Assembly: GCF_000720135.1 (NCBI RefSeq)
Contig: NZ_JOIU01000002.1
Coordinates: 62,001 to 126,000, forward strand
DNA length: 64,000 nt
Source: Streptomyces sp. NRRL S-1022
Lineage (GTDB): Bacteria > Actinomycetota > Actinomycetes > Streptomycetales > Streptomycetaceae
Direction of reading: 5' to 3'
Shown: positions 55,693 through 64,000 of the stretch, one piece after another
How the letters are laid out: every line of letters starts with the position of its first letter
How positions within the stretch are numbered: position 1 is the stretch's first letter
Notes under the pieces: generated by a model
What the model saw: the letters and a program-made list of their open reading frames with translations, nothing else
What the model was told of the DNA's origin: nothing
Databases searched by the model: none
Made by a program: the position numbers and the translations under genes

Positions 55693-57372
55693 ATGTCCGG
55701 ATCCCCCGACGGCGCGGTCTCCCGCCGCGCCTTCGTCGTCGGCGCCGCTGCCGCCGCCGGTTCCGCCGCCCTCGCCGGGCCGCTCGCCACGGCCGCGTCC
55801 GCCGCCGGCTTCGGCTGGAGCGACGACGGCTCGAACTACGTCGTCACCACCGGCGCCGGCCTGGTCCTCAAGGTCTCCAAGGCCACCGGCGACCTGACCT
55901 CCCTGGTCCACAAGGGCACCGAGTACCAGGGCTACGGCGGCAAGAACTCGCACATCGAGTCCGGCCTCGGCAGCTCCACCGTGACCCTGACCCAGTCCGG
56001 TTCCACCGTCCTGATCTCGGTCACCCACGGCACGCTGCGCCACTACTACGCCGCCCGCAGCGGCGAGAACAACGTCTACCTGTGGACCCACAAGGCCGAC
56101 TCCTCGGTCAGCGCCACCCGCTACATCGTGCGCGTCCGCGCGGGCCTGTTCCGCAACGACCAGCCCGACTCCTACACCTACACCACCAGCACCATCGAGG
56201 CCTCGGACGTGTTCGCGAAGTCCGACGGGCAGACCCGCTCCAAGCACTACTCCAAGCTCCGCGCAGTCGACTACGACTACACCGGCTGGACCACCGCAGG
56301 CGTCGGCCTGTGGATCGTCCGCAGCAACCACGAGAAGGCCTCCGGCGGCCCCTTCTACCGCTCCCTGCTGCGCCACCAGAGCGCCGACGGCGGCGGGCTG
56401 TACGAGATCCTGTACTACGGCGAGAACCAGACCGAGGACGAGCGGTACGGCCTCCAGGGGCCGTACGTCATCGCGTTCACGGACGGCGGGGCTCCGTCGT
56501 CCGCGCTGTTCCACGGCACGCTGACCACCCCGTGGGCCGACTCGCTGGGCATCGCCGGGTACGTGCCGGACAGCGGGCGGGGGCGGGTGGCCGGGGTCGG
56601 CATCACGGGGCGGGACACGGCGTACCCGTACACGGTCGGACTCGCCAACGGGGCGGCACAGTACTGGGCGTCGGCGCGCGCCTCCGACGGGTACTTCTCG
56701 GTATCCCGCATACTGCCGGGCGCATACACGCTGACCGTCTACAAAGGCGAGTTGGCTGTATACAGTTCACAGGTGACCGTATCCGCGGGCACGACGACCA
56801 CCCTGAACACGATCGCCGTCCCGTCGTCCAACGACCCGTCCGCCGCGGCCGCGATCTGGCGGATCGGCGACTGGAACGGCACCCCGAACGGCTTCAAGAA
56901 CGCGGACCTGATGACGTACGCCCACCCTTCCGACGTGCGGGCCGCGTCCTGGACCGGGAACGTGGTGATCGGCAGCGGTACGGAGACGTCCGCTTTCCCC
57001 TGCTACCTGTGGAAGGACGTCAACAGCGGACTGCTCGTCCACTTCCGGCTCACCGCCGCGCAGGCCGCCGCCGCGCACACCCTGAGGATCGGCGTGACGA
57101 CGGCCTACGCCAACGGCCGGCCGCAGATCACGGTCAACGACTCCTGGACGTCGGCGGTCCCCGCCCCGCCCGCCCAGCCGAGCACCCGGTCCCTGACGGT
57201 GGGCTCGTACCGGGGCAACAACCACACCTTCACCTACAGCGTCCCGGCCAGTGCCTGGCGCACGGACACCGGCCAGTACAACGTGCTGAGGATCGATGTG
57301 GTGAGCGGTTCGGGGACGACCGGTTATCTGAGCGCGGGCACGGCGATCGACGCGATCGACCTGCTCGTCTGA
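55693..57372 (+). CDS. Rhamnogalacturonan lyase (PL4-type), Tat-secreted
   Basis: 559 residues. The twin-arginine signal is VSRRAFVVGAAAAAGSAALA. Three domains follow as in rhamnogalacturonan lyases of family PL4: a catalytic beta-sandwich to about residue 270 (YVVTTGAGLVLKVSKATGDL, RHYYAARSGENNVYLWTHKA), an FnIII-like domain (RGRVAGVGITGRDTAYPYTV, ILPGAYTLTVYKGEL), and a C-terminal galactose-binding-like domain (IWRIGDWNGTPNGFKNADLM). It cleaves the Rha-GalA backbone by beta-elimination. AGGAGG lies 7-8 nt before the ATG. The stop is only 6 bp from that of the converging GH43 gene. Confidence 0.9.
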   Translation: MSGSPDGAVSRRAFVVGAAAAAGSAALAGPLATAASAAGFGWSDDGSNYVVTTGAGLVLKVSKATGDLTSLVHKGTEYQGYGGKNSHIESGLGSSTVTLTQSGSTVLISVTHGTLRHYYAARSGENNVYLWTHKADSSVSATRYIVRVRAGLFRNDQPDSYTYTTSTIEASDVFAKSDGQTRSKHYSKLRAVDYDYTGWTTAGVGLWIVRSNHEKASGGPFYRSLLRHQSADGGGLYEILYYGENQTEDERYGLQGPYVIAFTDGGAPSSALFHGTLTTPWADSLGIAGYVPDSGRGRVAGVGITGRDTAYPYTVGLANGAAQYWASARASDGYFSVSRILPGAYTLTVYKGELAVYSSQVTVSAGTTTTLNTIAVPSSNDPSAAAAIWRIGDWNGTPNGFKNADLMTYAHPSDVRAASWTGNVVIGSGTETSAFPCYLWKDVNSGLLVHFRLTAAQAAAAHTLRIGVTTAYANGRPQITVNDSWTSAVPAPPAQPSTRSLTVGSYRGNNHTFTYSVPASAWRTDTGQYNVLRIDVVSGSGTTGYLSAGTAIDAIDLLV

Positions 57373-57378
57373 GGCGCA

Positions 57379-58788
57379 TCAGGTACCGCGCGTCCACTGC
57401 TGGTTGGTGCCCGCGTTGCAGGTGTAGGTGATGAGCGCGGCGGAGTCGGCGGTGGAGGCGCCGGAGACGTCCAGGCACTTCCCGCTGGCGCGGGCCTTGA
57501 GGGTGAGGTACGAGCCGGAGGCGGTGACCGACCACTGCTGGCTGCCGGCGCCGGTGCAGTTCTCCTGCGTGACACTGCTCGCGTTCTCCTGCAGGCACAG
57601 GGAGCTGCCCCGGCCCATCAGCGCGTGGTAACCGTTGCGGAGGTCCTTGAACCACCACTTCTGGTTGGCGCCGCCGTTGCAGGTGTACTGGCTGAGGGCG
57701 ACGCCCTGCCACAGGGACTGGTTCGGTACGTCGGCGCACTTGGCGCTGTGCCGGGCGGTCAGCGTGCTGTAGGCGGCGTCGGTGCCGGTGACGGTCCCGG
57801 CGGCGGTGTCGACGGTGAGCTCCGGGGACCAGGCGGTGCTCATCGAGGTGGAGGCCGGGAAGGTCAGCGGCAGCCAGACGTACCGGGAGTCGTCGACCTT
57901 CCCGCCGAAGGAGTTGCCCCAGCGGTCGCCCAGGTAGAGGTAGGAGGTGCCCGAACTCCCCTGGAGCGCGAGGACGTAGGCGGTCTGGGAGCCGTAGGCG
58001 GTGGAGTCGCCGACGTTCTTCCAGGAGGTCCAGGGGCCGGCGAGGGAGGTGGCGGTGGCGTACTGCTGCTGGTTGGGGTTCCAGCCGGTGGCGCCCGATG
58101 TGAGCATGAAGTACACACCGCCCCGCTGGAACAGGGCGGGGGCCTCGCGGTGACCGCCGGGCCAGGGGTTGGCGACCAAGCGGTCGATGCCGGTGTAGTC
58201 GGCGGTGAGCCGGTAGATGTGCAGGTCGTAGTTCTCGTTGGCGGCCGAGACCAGGTAGGCGGTGCCGTCGGTGTCGACGTACGTGGTCAGGTCGCGGGAC
58301 ATGTACTGGCCGAGCGGGCGGAAGCTGCCCCGGTAGGTGTAGCTGCCGTCGACCGTGTCGGAGACGGCGACGGCGGCGCGCGCCTCGCTGTAGTCGGTGC
58401 CGTTCTCCTTGTGCATCCACATGACGAACTTGCCGGTGGCCGCGTTGTAGACGACCTTGGGGCGTTCGATGTAGGCGGTGGACAGTTCCGCGGCCGAGGA
58501 CTGGGTGAGGACGCGGCCGCGGAACTCCCAGCTCTTCAGGTCGGTGGAGCGGTAGGCGTCGACCGACCGGAAGGTGTTGTCGCTGTTGCGGTCCTCGCCG
58601 AACCAGTAGTAGTAGGAGCCGACTTCGAGGACTCCGCCGCCGTGGGCGTGCACCGGGTTCCCCGAGGTGTCGGTGAACTGTGTGCCGTTGACGATCGTCT
58701 GCGGTGCCGCCTGGGCGGGGCCGGCCGTCGCCAGGGCGGCGGCGAGGGCGCAGCACAGGGCGAGCAGGACGGCGTACGCGCGTCTCAT
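57379..58788 (-). CDS. Secreted exo-beta-1,3-galactanase-type GH43 with CBM13
   Basis: 469 residues. Signal peptide (AVLLALCCALAAALATAGPA). The five-bladed propeller starts NGTQFTDTSGNPVHAHGGGV, with VLEVGSYYYWFGEDR and IERPKVVYNAATGKFVMWMH, a pattern I associate with the GH43 subfamily of galactan 1,3-beta-galactosidases, which lack the usual first Asp. A ricin-type CBM13 (QKWWFKDL, QQWSVTA, QQWTRGT) forms the last 130 residues. It would trim the beta-1,3-galactan main chain of arabinogalactan. Start at ATG 58788, 1 bp after the upstream GH43 stop, so the two are co-translated. Confidence 0.88.
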   Translation of the reverse strand: MRRAYAVLLALCCALAAALATAGPAQAAPQTIVNGTQFTDTSGNPVHAHGGGVLEVGSYYYWFGEDRNSDNTFRSVDAYRSTDLKSWEFRGRVLTQSSAAELSTAYIERPKVVYNAATGKFVMWMHKENGTDYSEARAAVAVSDTVDGSYTYRGSFRPLGQYMSRDLTTYVDTDGTAYLVSAANENYDLHIYRLTADYTGIDRLVANPWPGGHREAPALFQRGGVYFMLTSGATGWNPNQQQYATATSLAGPWTSWKNVGDSTAYGSQTAYVLALQGSSGTSYLYLGDRWGNSFGGKVDDSRYVWLPLTFPASTSMSTAWSPELTVDTAAGTVTGTDAAYSTLTARHSAKCADVPNQSLWQGVALSQYTCNGGANQKWWFKDLRNGYHALMGRGSSLCLQENASSVTQENCTGAGSQQWSVTASGSYLTLKARASGKCLDVSGASTADSAALITYTCNAGTNQQWTRGT

Positions 58789-58789
58789 C

Positions 58790-59872
58790 TCAGGCACCCG
58801 TCTTCGCGGTGTCGGCCACGGGGACGCCGAAGTCGGGGGTGCCGTCCGGTTTCCAGCCGAGCTTCTGGACACGGGTGTGCCGGTTGGGGTCGTGCAGCGG
58901 GTCGCCGGTGATCTCCTTGTACTGGCGGGCGTGGTAGACGAGGACGTCGGTGCGGCCGTCCTCGGCGACGGTGAAGCAGTTGTGCCCGGGGCCGTACTGC
59001 TTGGTGGTGTCGTTGCTGGTGAAGACCGGGACGGGTGACTTGCGCCAACTCCGCGCGTCCATGGGGTCGCTGTGGATGTCGGCGGTGAGCAGGCCCATGC
59101 AGTAGTGCCAGTCGGTGGCGCTGGCCGAGTAGGTGAGGAAGAGCCGGCCGTTGCGCTGCAGCACGTACGGGCCCTCGTTGACCTTGTAGCCGACGCACTC
59201 CCAGTCGTACTCGGGTGTGGACAGCCGGACCTGGGGGCCGGTCAGCGTCCAGGGGTTGGCCATCCTGGAGATCCACAGGGCGGTGTTGTTGTCCGTGCCG
59301 GGTTCGTGCTGGGCCCAGACCAGGTAGCGGGTGCCGTGGTGCTTGAAGGTGGTGGCGTCGAGGGAGAAGGTCTCCCAGGCGGTCTTGACCTGGCCTCGTT
59401 CGACCCATGTGCCCTTGAAGGGGTCGGGGCCGGCGTTCTCCAGGACCCAGATGCGGATGGCCCAGACGTCCTCGGCGGGGGCGGAGGCGAAGTAGATGTA
59501 CCACTTGCCGCCGATCCGGTGCAGCTCGGGCGCCCAGATGTGGGCGCCCATGGGGCCGGTGGCGTGTGCCCGCCAGATCACCGACTCGGCGGCGGTGGAC
59601 AGGCCGTTCAGGGTGCGGGCGCGGCGCAGGATGATGCGGTCGTACTCGGGGACGGTCGCGGTGAAGTAGTAGAGGCCGTCGGTGTGGCGGGTGATGTGCG
59701 GGTCGGCGCGCTGGGAGACGAGGGGGTTCACGTGGGGGGCCGCCTTGCCGGGCGCGGTCGGGGACGCGAGCGCGGGGGTCGCGGAGCTGGCCGCCAGGAC
59801 GCCGGCGGCTGCGGCGCCCTTCAGGAGCAGCCGGCGGGAAGGGGCTTCGGGCAGGTCGTGGTCGCGGCTCAT
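58790..59872 (-). CDS. GH43 alpha-L-arabinofuranosidase-type enzyme, Tat-secreted
   Basis: 360 residues. SRRLLLKGAAAAGVLAASSA is a twin-arginine signal. The propeller shows the catalytic base region QRADPHITRHTDGLYYFTAT, GAHIWAPELHRIGGKWYIYF, TFSLDATTFKHHGTRYLVWA (Asp) and YKVNEGPYVLQRNGRLFLTY (general acid Glu). Closest in type to arabinofuranosidases/arabinan-active GH43. It would remove arabinose from arabinogalactan or arabinan. First gene of a two-gene operon with the galactanase. Start ATG 59872 has a GAGAGGCAG stretch 7 nt upstream. Confidence 0.88.
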   Translation of the reverse strand: MSRDHDLPEAPSRRLLLKGAAAAGVLAASSATPALASPTAPGKAAPHVNPLVSQRADPHITRHTDGLYYFTATVPEYDRIILRRARTLNGLSTAAESVIWRAHATGPMGAHIWAPELHRIGGKWYIYFASAPAEDVWAIRIWVLENAGPDPFKGTWVERGQVKTAWETFSLDATTFKHHGTRYLVWAQHEPGTDNNTALWISRMANPWTLTGPQVRLSTPEYDWECVGYKVNEGPYVLQRNGRLFLTYSASATDWHYCMGLLTADIHSDPMDARSWRKSPVPVFTSNDTTKQYGPGHNCFTVAEDGRTDVLVYHARQYKEITGDPLHDPNRHTRVQKLGWKPDGTPDFGVPVADTAKTGA

Positions 59873-59904
59873 GCGACTGCCTCTCGGTGGGGGACAGCGG
59901 TACC

Positions 59905-60027
59905 TTCGAAATGCCGTGCGTTCGAAATCACGTACAGCATCTGTGATGCCGAACGCGGAAAAGGTAAGGGTGGTCCGCGAGAGGGTCAATGGGTCCGGCG
60001 GGAGGAGGGGAAAGCGCTTCCTCCTCT
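59905..60027. promoter_or_regulatory. Promoter region of the GH43 operon: TTCGAAAT repeats and a LacI-type palindrome
   Basis: TTCGAAAT occurs at 59905-59912 and 59921-59928 (16-bp spacing, same face of the helix at about 1.5 turns). Farther upstream, GGAAAGCGCTTCC lies within a longer imperfect palindrome at 60001-60027. The first could bind an arabinose-responsive regulator; the second matches the sites at 49104 and 55555. Confidence 0.45.
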
Positions 60028-60044
60028 CCCGGGGGCGTTCCGCG

Positions 60045-60496
60045 TCAGGCGGGCGTTCCGGCCGGCTCCTGACGGCCGCGCAGCCACCCGTACACCGGGG
60101 TGCCCGCGAACAACACGCCCTGGTAGACCGTCGCGGAGCCCGCGCCGGCGATCAGTCCGAAGGAGAAGGCGAAGGACAGCGCGGCGACGGTGAGGTCACG
60201 GGCGGGGCCGGCCGGGCGGACCCGGGCGCGCGAGCCAGGGCCGGCCGGTACGACCGCGCGGCGGCGGACAGCGGATAGGGCACGCAGCCGGTGAACGCGG
60301 TGATGAGCACGAGGACCCGGAAGGTGGTGTCAGGACCCGCCGTGCGGTTGAGCGCGATCGGAGCTGCGACGGACAGGACGGCGAAGGCGAGCAGGCTGAC
60401 CGTGCCGTACCGCGCCACGGTGGCGGGCAGGGCGAAGATGCCGCCGCCGATGATGTCGCCGGTGCCATGGGAGTTTCCGCAGGTCAGAATGAGCAT
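60045..60496 (-). pseudogene. Broken amino-acid/S-methylmethionine permease (APC family)
   Basis: Three permease segments are visible. Frame 1 (from 60496) gives GGGIFALPATVARYGTVSLL, then RTAGPDTTFRVLVLITAFTG and CVPYPLSAAARSY. After a frameshift near 60210, frame 2 gives DLTVAALSFAFSFGLIAGAG, SATVYQGVLFAGTPVYGWLR and a stop at 60045. Together these are the first and last helices of a roughly 450-residue permease; about 300 residues in the middle are deleted. Divergent from the homocysteine methyltransferase gene, as mmuP is often next to mmuM. Confidence 0.8.
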
Positions 60497-60560
60497 GGAC
60501 GGTTGCTCACCTGCTGGACACCTGGGTTCGCTTCCCTCGCGCTTCGATTAGCGTCGTGAC

Positions 60561-61487
60561 ATGACCAGCAACACCTCCCCCAGTCTCGCCGCAGCCCTCG
60601 CCGCCGGAACGGTCGTGCTCGACGGCGGCATGTCCAACCAGCTGGAGTCGGCCGGACACGATCTGAGCGACGAGCTGTGGTCGGCCCGGCTGCTCGCGGA
60701 GCGGCCCGAGGCGGTCACCGAGGCGCACCTCGCCTACTTCAGGGCGGGCGCGGCGGTCGCGATCACCGCCAGCTACCAGGCCACCTTCGAGGGGTTCGCG
60801 AAGCGCGGGATCAGCCGTGCGGAGGGGACCCGACTGCTCGGGCTGAGCGTGGAGCTGGCCCGGGAGGCCGCCCGGCAGGCGCAGGGGGAGGGTGTCGGCC
60901 GGCCGTTGTGGGTGGCGGCCTCGGTCGGCCCGTACGGGGCGATGCTCGCGGACGGTTCCGAGTACCGGGGCCGGTACGGGCTGAGCGTCGAGGAGCTGGA
61001 GCGGTTCCACCGGCCGCGCCTGGAGGTGCTGGCCGAGGCCGCGCCGGACGTCCTGGCGCTGGAGACGGTTCCGGACGCGGACGAGGCGGCGGCCCTGGTG
61101 CGGGCGGTGCGCGGGCTGGAGGTGCCGGCCTGGCTCTCGTATACGGTCGACGGTCGCCACACCCGCGCGGGCCAGCCCTTGGAGGAAGCCTTCGCTCTGG
61201 CCGCCGAGGCCGACGAGGTCATCGCGGTCGGCGTGAACTGCTGCGCGCCCGGGGATGTGGCGTACGCCGTCGAGACCGCGGCCCGTGTCACCGGGAAGCC
61301 GGTCGTGGTCTATCCCAACAGCGGTGAGGCGTGGGATGCCGAGGCCCGTGCCTGGACCGGGCGCACCACGTTCGGCGCCGAGCAGGTCAAGGCGTGGCGG
61401 GACGCGGGGGCACGGTTGATCGGGGGGTGCTGCCGGGTCGGCCCGCCGGCCATCACGTCGATGGCGCGCGCACTGGACGCGGCCTGA
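60561..61487 (+). CDS. mmuM: Homocysteine S-methyltransferase
   Basis: 308 residues, complete. VVLDGGMSNQLESAGHDLSD opens the barrel; the zinc cysteines are in VGVNCCAPGDV and LIGGCCRVGP. The enzyme transfers a methyl group from S-methylmethionine (or SAM) to homocysteine to give methionine. The ATG at 60561 gives the family start. The likely partner permease next door is destroyed, so S-methylmethionine must enter by another route or SAM is the donor. Contains a rare-codon patch at 61139-61150. Confidence 0.93.
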   Translation: MTSNTSPSLAAALAAGTVVLDGGMSNQLESAGHDLSDELWSARLLAERPEAVTEAHLAYFRAGAAVAITASYQATFEGFAKRGISRAEGTRLLGLSVELAREAARQAQGEGVGRPLWVAASVGPYGAMLADGSEYRGRYGLSVEELERFHRPRLEVLAEAAPDVLALETVPDADEAAALVRAVRGLEVPAWLSYTVDGRHTRAGQPLEEAFALAAEADEVIAVGVNCCAPGDVAYAVETAARVTGKPVVVYPNSGEAWDAEARAWTGRTTFGAEQVKAWRDAGARLIGGCCRVGPPAITSMARALDAA

Positions 61488-61649
61488 GCGCGCCGCTCGG
61501 CGGGGAGTGCTTCATCGTCTTGGTGCCGCCCGCCTGATGCCGTCGGTCGCCGTGACCGCCGGTCGGGGGCCGACTGCGTCCGTGACCGTCTTGGTGTCCT
61601 GGCTGGGCCGCTGGGGCGATTGTCGACCGGCGACAGTCGGCTGTCGCCG

Positions 61650-61684
61650 GTCGGCTGTCGGCTGTCGGCTGTCGGCTGTCGGCT
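61650..61684. repeat. 7-bp tandem repeat GTCGGCT, five copies
   Basis: Five exact head-to-tail units at 61650-61684, flanked by related words (GTCGACCGGCGACA before, GTCAACAGTCG after, and GTCGACCGGCGAC again at about 61731). Intergenic, between mmuM and the converging carboxylesterase gene. Confidence 0.9.
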
Positions 61685-61752
61685 GTCAACAGTCGTTTGT
61701 CGTCAGGGGGGTGCCTGGCGTCTGTCCACTGTCGACCGGCGACCAGCGGCGG

Positions 61753-63324
61753 TCACCGCCGCCGGGCCGCCGCCGACCGCCGCAATCGCCGTACCGCCGC
61801 CGCCCACTCGGCCCCTGGGGCCCGGATTGGACCGGCGGGGCCGGGCTCGGGGACGGGGTGGGCGGTCGACCACAGGGCGAATTCCGCATCCCGTGGACCG
61901 TATGCCGTATACGGTCCACCGTCGCCGAAGATCCGCACCGGATGTGACGCGTCCCATGCCTCCCACCCCGGATCCCCGGTCGCAGCGAACCGCACCCAGG
62001 CCGTGTGCATCGCGTCGCCCAGCTCCCGCGGGGCGCCCTCGCCGGCCAGTTTCTTGGACTCGGGTACGTCGCCGGTGTCGAAGACGAAGCCCAGTTCCAG
62101 TGCGTGGCAGGCCCCGAGGCCGGGGATGCGGGACGGCCAGGCGAACTCGTAGAGGTGGGAGGTGCCGGGCCGGGCGTCGGCGAGGCGGTGCAGTGGGGCC
62201 CGCAGCAGGTGGTCGGTGACCATCTGGCCGACGATCTCGGCGACACCGGCGTCGGGGTGGAGGGCGCGGTAGGCGCGGGGCACGTCGTGGCCGACGTGGC
62301 AGCGGGCCATCGCCGCGGCGAGGGCGACGGGGCCGAGCCGGTCGATGTGCTCCAGCAGTCCGCCGGGCACGAACCAGAGCCGGTACTCGTCGCGGGTCCA
62401 GCCCATGAGCAGGTCGACGCCTTGGCCGGCGTCGCCGTCGAGCAGGGCCTGGAGGGGGTCGCGGGGTACGAGGTCGCCGTCCACGACGATGCCGAACGCG
62501 GGTCCGCCCAGGACCGGGCTGCTGAGCCGGCCGACCTCGGCCTGGGTGCGCAGCAGCAGGTCGCGGTCGACGGCGGCGAAGGCCTCGGCGGTGGCGGGGA
62601 TCTTCAGCCGGGCGGCCATGCGGCGCACCATGCGCCGTACCTTGTCCCGGTCGGAGGCTTCCGGCGGGCCGCTCTGCAGGACCGCACGCCGGATCAGGCC
62701 GCGGGTCGCGGGGGCGGCGAGCAGGACGCCGGCGCTGATGGCGCCGGCCGACTGGCCGCAGAGGGTGACCTGGTCGGGGTCACCGCCGAAGGCACCGATC
62801 GCTTCGTGCACCCAGCGCAGGGCGGCGAGCTGGTCGCGCAGGCCGGGGTTGGGGGGTGCGTCGGGGAACAGTCCGTAGCCCTCGACGCCGAGGCGGTAGT
62901 TCACCGAGACGCAGACGACGCCGTCGCGGGCGAAGGCGTGGCCGTCGTACACGGGTACGGCCGAGGAGCCCCTGGTGAGGGCGCCGCCGTGCAGCCAGAC
63001 GAGGACGGGGAGCCGGGCACCGGATCCGGGCTCGGGGGTCCATACGTTGAGGTTCAGGCAGTCGTCGCCGAGGATCACCGGGTCGGACAGGTACCGGGCG
63101 AAGGCCTCGGAGTACGGGGGTTTGGGCGCGGTGGGACCGAAGGCGCCGGCGTCGCGGACGCCGTCCCAGGGCTCGGGGGGCCGGGGTGGGCGGAACCGCC
63201 GGGGGCCGAAGGGCGGGGCGGCGTACGGGATGCCGCGGAACACCGCGATGCCCTGCTCGTACCGGCCGCGTACGGCTCCGTGGGGTGTGCTGACCACGGG
63301 GCCCGTCTGGTCTGCCGTCATCAC
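61753..63324 (-). CDS. Carboxylesterase type B (para-nitrobenzyl-esterase-like)
   Basis: 523 residues. FRGIPYAAPPFGPRRFRPP and DCLNLNVWTPEPG are hallmark segments, HGGALTRGSS the oxyanion hole, and LCGQSAGAISAGVLL holds the nucleophile Ser. The acid and His are near MGWTRDEYRLW and ACHALELGFVF. No signal peptide, so probably cytoplasmic. Start 63324 or the second ATG at 63321. The C-terminus (from about 61760 to 61800) is Arg/Ala-rich. An 11-bp inverted repeat lies inside the coding sequence at 61893-61919. Confidence 0.9.
   Translation of the reverse strand: MMTADQTGPVVSTPHGAVRGRYEQGIAVFRGIPYAAPPFGPRRFRPPRPPEPWDGVRDAGAFGPTAPKPPYSEAFARYLSDPVILGDDCLNLNVWTPEPGSGARLPVLVWLHGGALTRGSSAVPVYDGHAFARDGVVCVSVNYRLGVEGYGLFPDAPPNPGLRDQLAALRWVHEAIGAFGGDPDQVTLCGQSAGAISAGVLLAAPATRGLIRRAVLQSGPPEASDRDKVRRMVRRMAARLKIPATAEAFAAVDRDLLLRTQAEVGRLSSPVLGGPAFGIVVDGDLVPRDPLQALLDGDAGQGVDLLMGWTRDEYRLWFVPGGLLEHIDRLGPVALAAAMARCHVGHDVPRAYRALHPDAGVAEIVGQMVTDHLLRAPLHRLADARPGTSHLYEFAWPSRIPGLGACHALELGFVFDTGDVPESKKLAGEGAPRELGDAMHTAWVRFAATGDPGWEAWDASHPVRIFGDGGPYTAYGPRDAEFALWSTAHPVPEPGPAGPIRAPGAEWAAAVRRLRRSAAARRR
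61893..61919. repeat. 11-bp perfect inverted repeat in the carboxylesterase gene
   Basis: GTGGACCGTAT (61893-61903) and ATACGGTCCAC (61909-61919) are exact reverse complements around GCCGT. It combines both orientations of the GACCGTAT word found in several genes of this region. Confidence 0.9.
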
Positions 63325-64000
63325 CCGCCAGCCCTTCGCCGCGCTCGTGCACCGTTCACATCAGAGCATCACATCACCCGGTTGTATTCCGGTGCAGGGG
63401 CCCGGGACTGGGCTGTTCGGCGTACCGGAGGGTGCCGGCAGAGGGCTGCTCGTAGCCGTCGCCGGCGGTGCGGCCGGTCCCCCGGGGGCTCACCCACCGA
63501 GGGCTGCGTGCGCGCTAGTGGTCTTCTTGCGGGCGCAGGCCGGAGGCCCGCGGGAGGGGGCCGTCGGCGCGGTCGGCGAGGATGACGTCGCCGCGGTCGC
63601 CGTGAGTCCTGAGCCCCCCGGGGGGAGACGGCAGGATGCCTACGGTGAGGGTCGGGTGCCGCCCGTGCCATGGCCGTCGCGGTACCCCGGCCGTGGCGGT
63701 GCGGTGGCCGTGGCGGTGGCGGTGGGGGGTGAGGAGGCGATGAACGCCGTTGAGCAGGCGGCCGGTTGTCACGTCGAAGCGCAACCGGTCGGGACCCGCG
63801 TCCATCGGGAGAGCCCCCATGGGAGTCCCCCAGGAGAGTCCCTGAACGGAATTGGCACCACGCACGGCGCCCGGTCGATCCGTCGTGCCGGAAGAACCCG
63901 TCGCCCGACCGAGAGGCCGGCCGGTCGGCGGTCCGAGTCCGGGGAGGTCCTGACCGGCGCCACGACGGACGCCCGGCTGTACGCGACCCCAGACCGTGAT
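63325..64000. other. Unassigned right end
   Basis: 676 bp. The minus-strand frame 63515-63865 (GPDRLRFDVTTGRLLNGVHR) is the only candidate, but its composition changes along its length and I cannot match it to a family. A GGCGGTGGCC-type repeat lies near 63695-63726. No gene is called. Confidence 0.35.

Noticed and set aside
63515..63865. 116-residue minus-strand ORF
   Set aside because: His/Arg-rich tract, no family motif, and unclear ribosome site; not enough support for a gene call.

Overview
The window is high-GC (about 72 percent by eye) actinobacterial DNA. GTG and TTG starts, GC-rich third codon positions, twin-arginine signals, DUF2637, PucR, FhuF and an iron box, and an alditol oxidase very like the Streptomyces coelicolor enzyme all point to Streptomyces. 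Nearly every long antisense ORF is a codon mirror of a real gene and was left out. I saw no tRNA, rRNA, CRISPR array, complete insertion sequence or antibiotic cluster.

Layout. (1) 1-6.1 kb: the N-terminal part of a PknG-like kinase, a trypsin-like protease, a lipoprotein polysaccharide deacetylase behind a perfect palindrome, a YukJ/lamin-tail protein, a START-like protein, a 56-bp minisatellite and a LysE exporter. (2) 6.1-15 kb: a purine-catabolism locus with XdhC, an NCS2 permease and a three-subunit molybdenum hydroxylase, divergent from a PucR regulator. (3) 15-28.4 kb: a TPR-like protein, an FCD regulator, an iron-box-controlled FhuF reductase, a DUF2637 membrane protein, an anti-sigma-type ATPase, pyruvate:quinone oxidoreductase, a degenerate PP2C, a GDSL hydrolase, alkylation repair (Ogt plus an Ada-AlkA fusion) and RsgA preceded by a small ORF. 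(4) 28.8-34 kb: formamidase with its AmiS channel and FmdB protein, then a crcB-DUF190-crcB fluoride operon, then a decayed zone holding two oppositely oriented pieces of a formate dehydrogenase gene. (5) 34.1-38 kb: a sigma-like/zinc-finger/transmembrane/CBM2 fusion, an unusual radical SAM protein and a flavin-binding protein. (6) 38.1-59.9 kb: alditol oxidase, a ROK regulator and a large set for plant arabinogalactan and rhamnogalacturonan-I. (7) 60-64 kb: a broken amino-acid permease beside homocysteine S-methyltransferase, a carboxylesterase and an unassigned end.

How the genes work together. The region from 39.6 to 59.9 kb reads as one glycan-utilisation locus. Secreted enzymes (GH30 endo-galactanase, exo-1,3-galactanase-type GH43, arabinofuranosidase-type GH43, PL4 rhamnogalacturonan lyase, CE12 acetylesterase) would strip the galactan and arabinan side chains and cut the rhamnogalacturonan backbone. 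A CUT1 ABC importer would take up the oligosaccharides and a cytoplasmic GH2 beta-galactosidase would finish them, with the ROK protein as likely local regulator. Four LacI-type palindromes lie at promoters in the second half of the locus, but no LacI gene is in the window. In the formamide region, formamidase would yield formate and ammonia, and the adjacent formate dehydrogenase has been lost.
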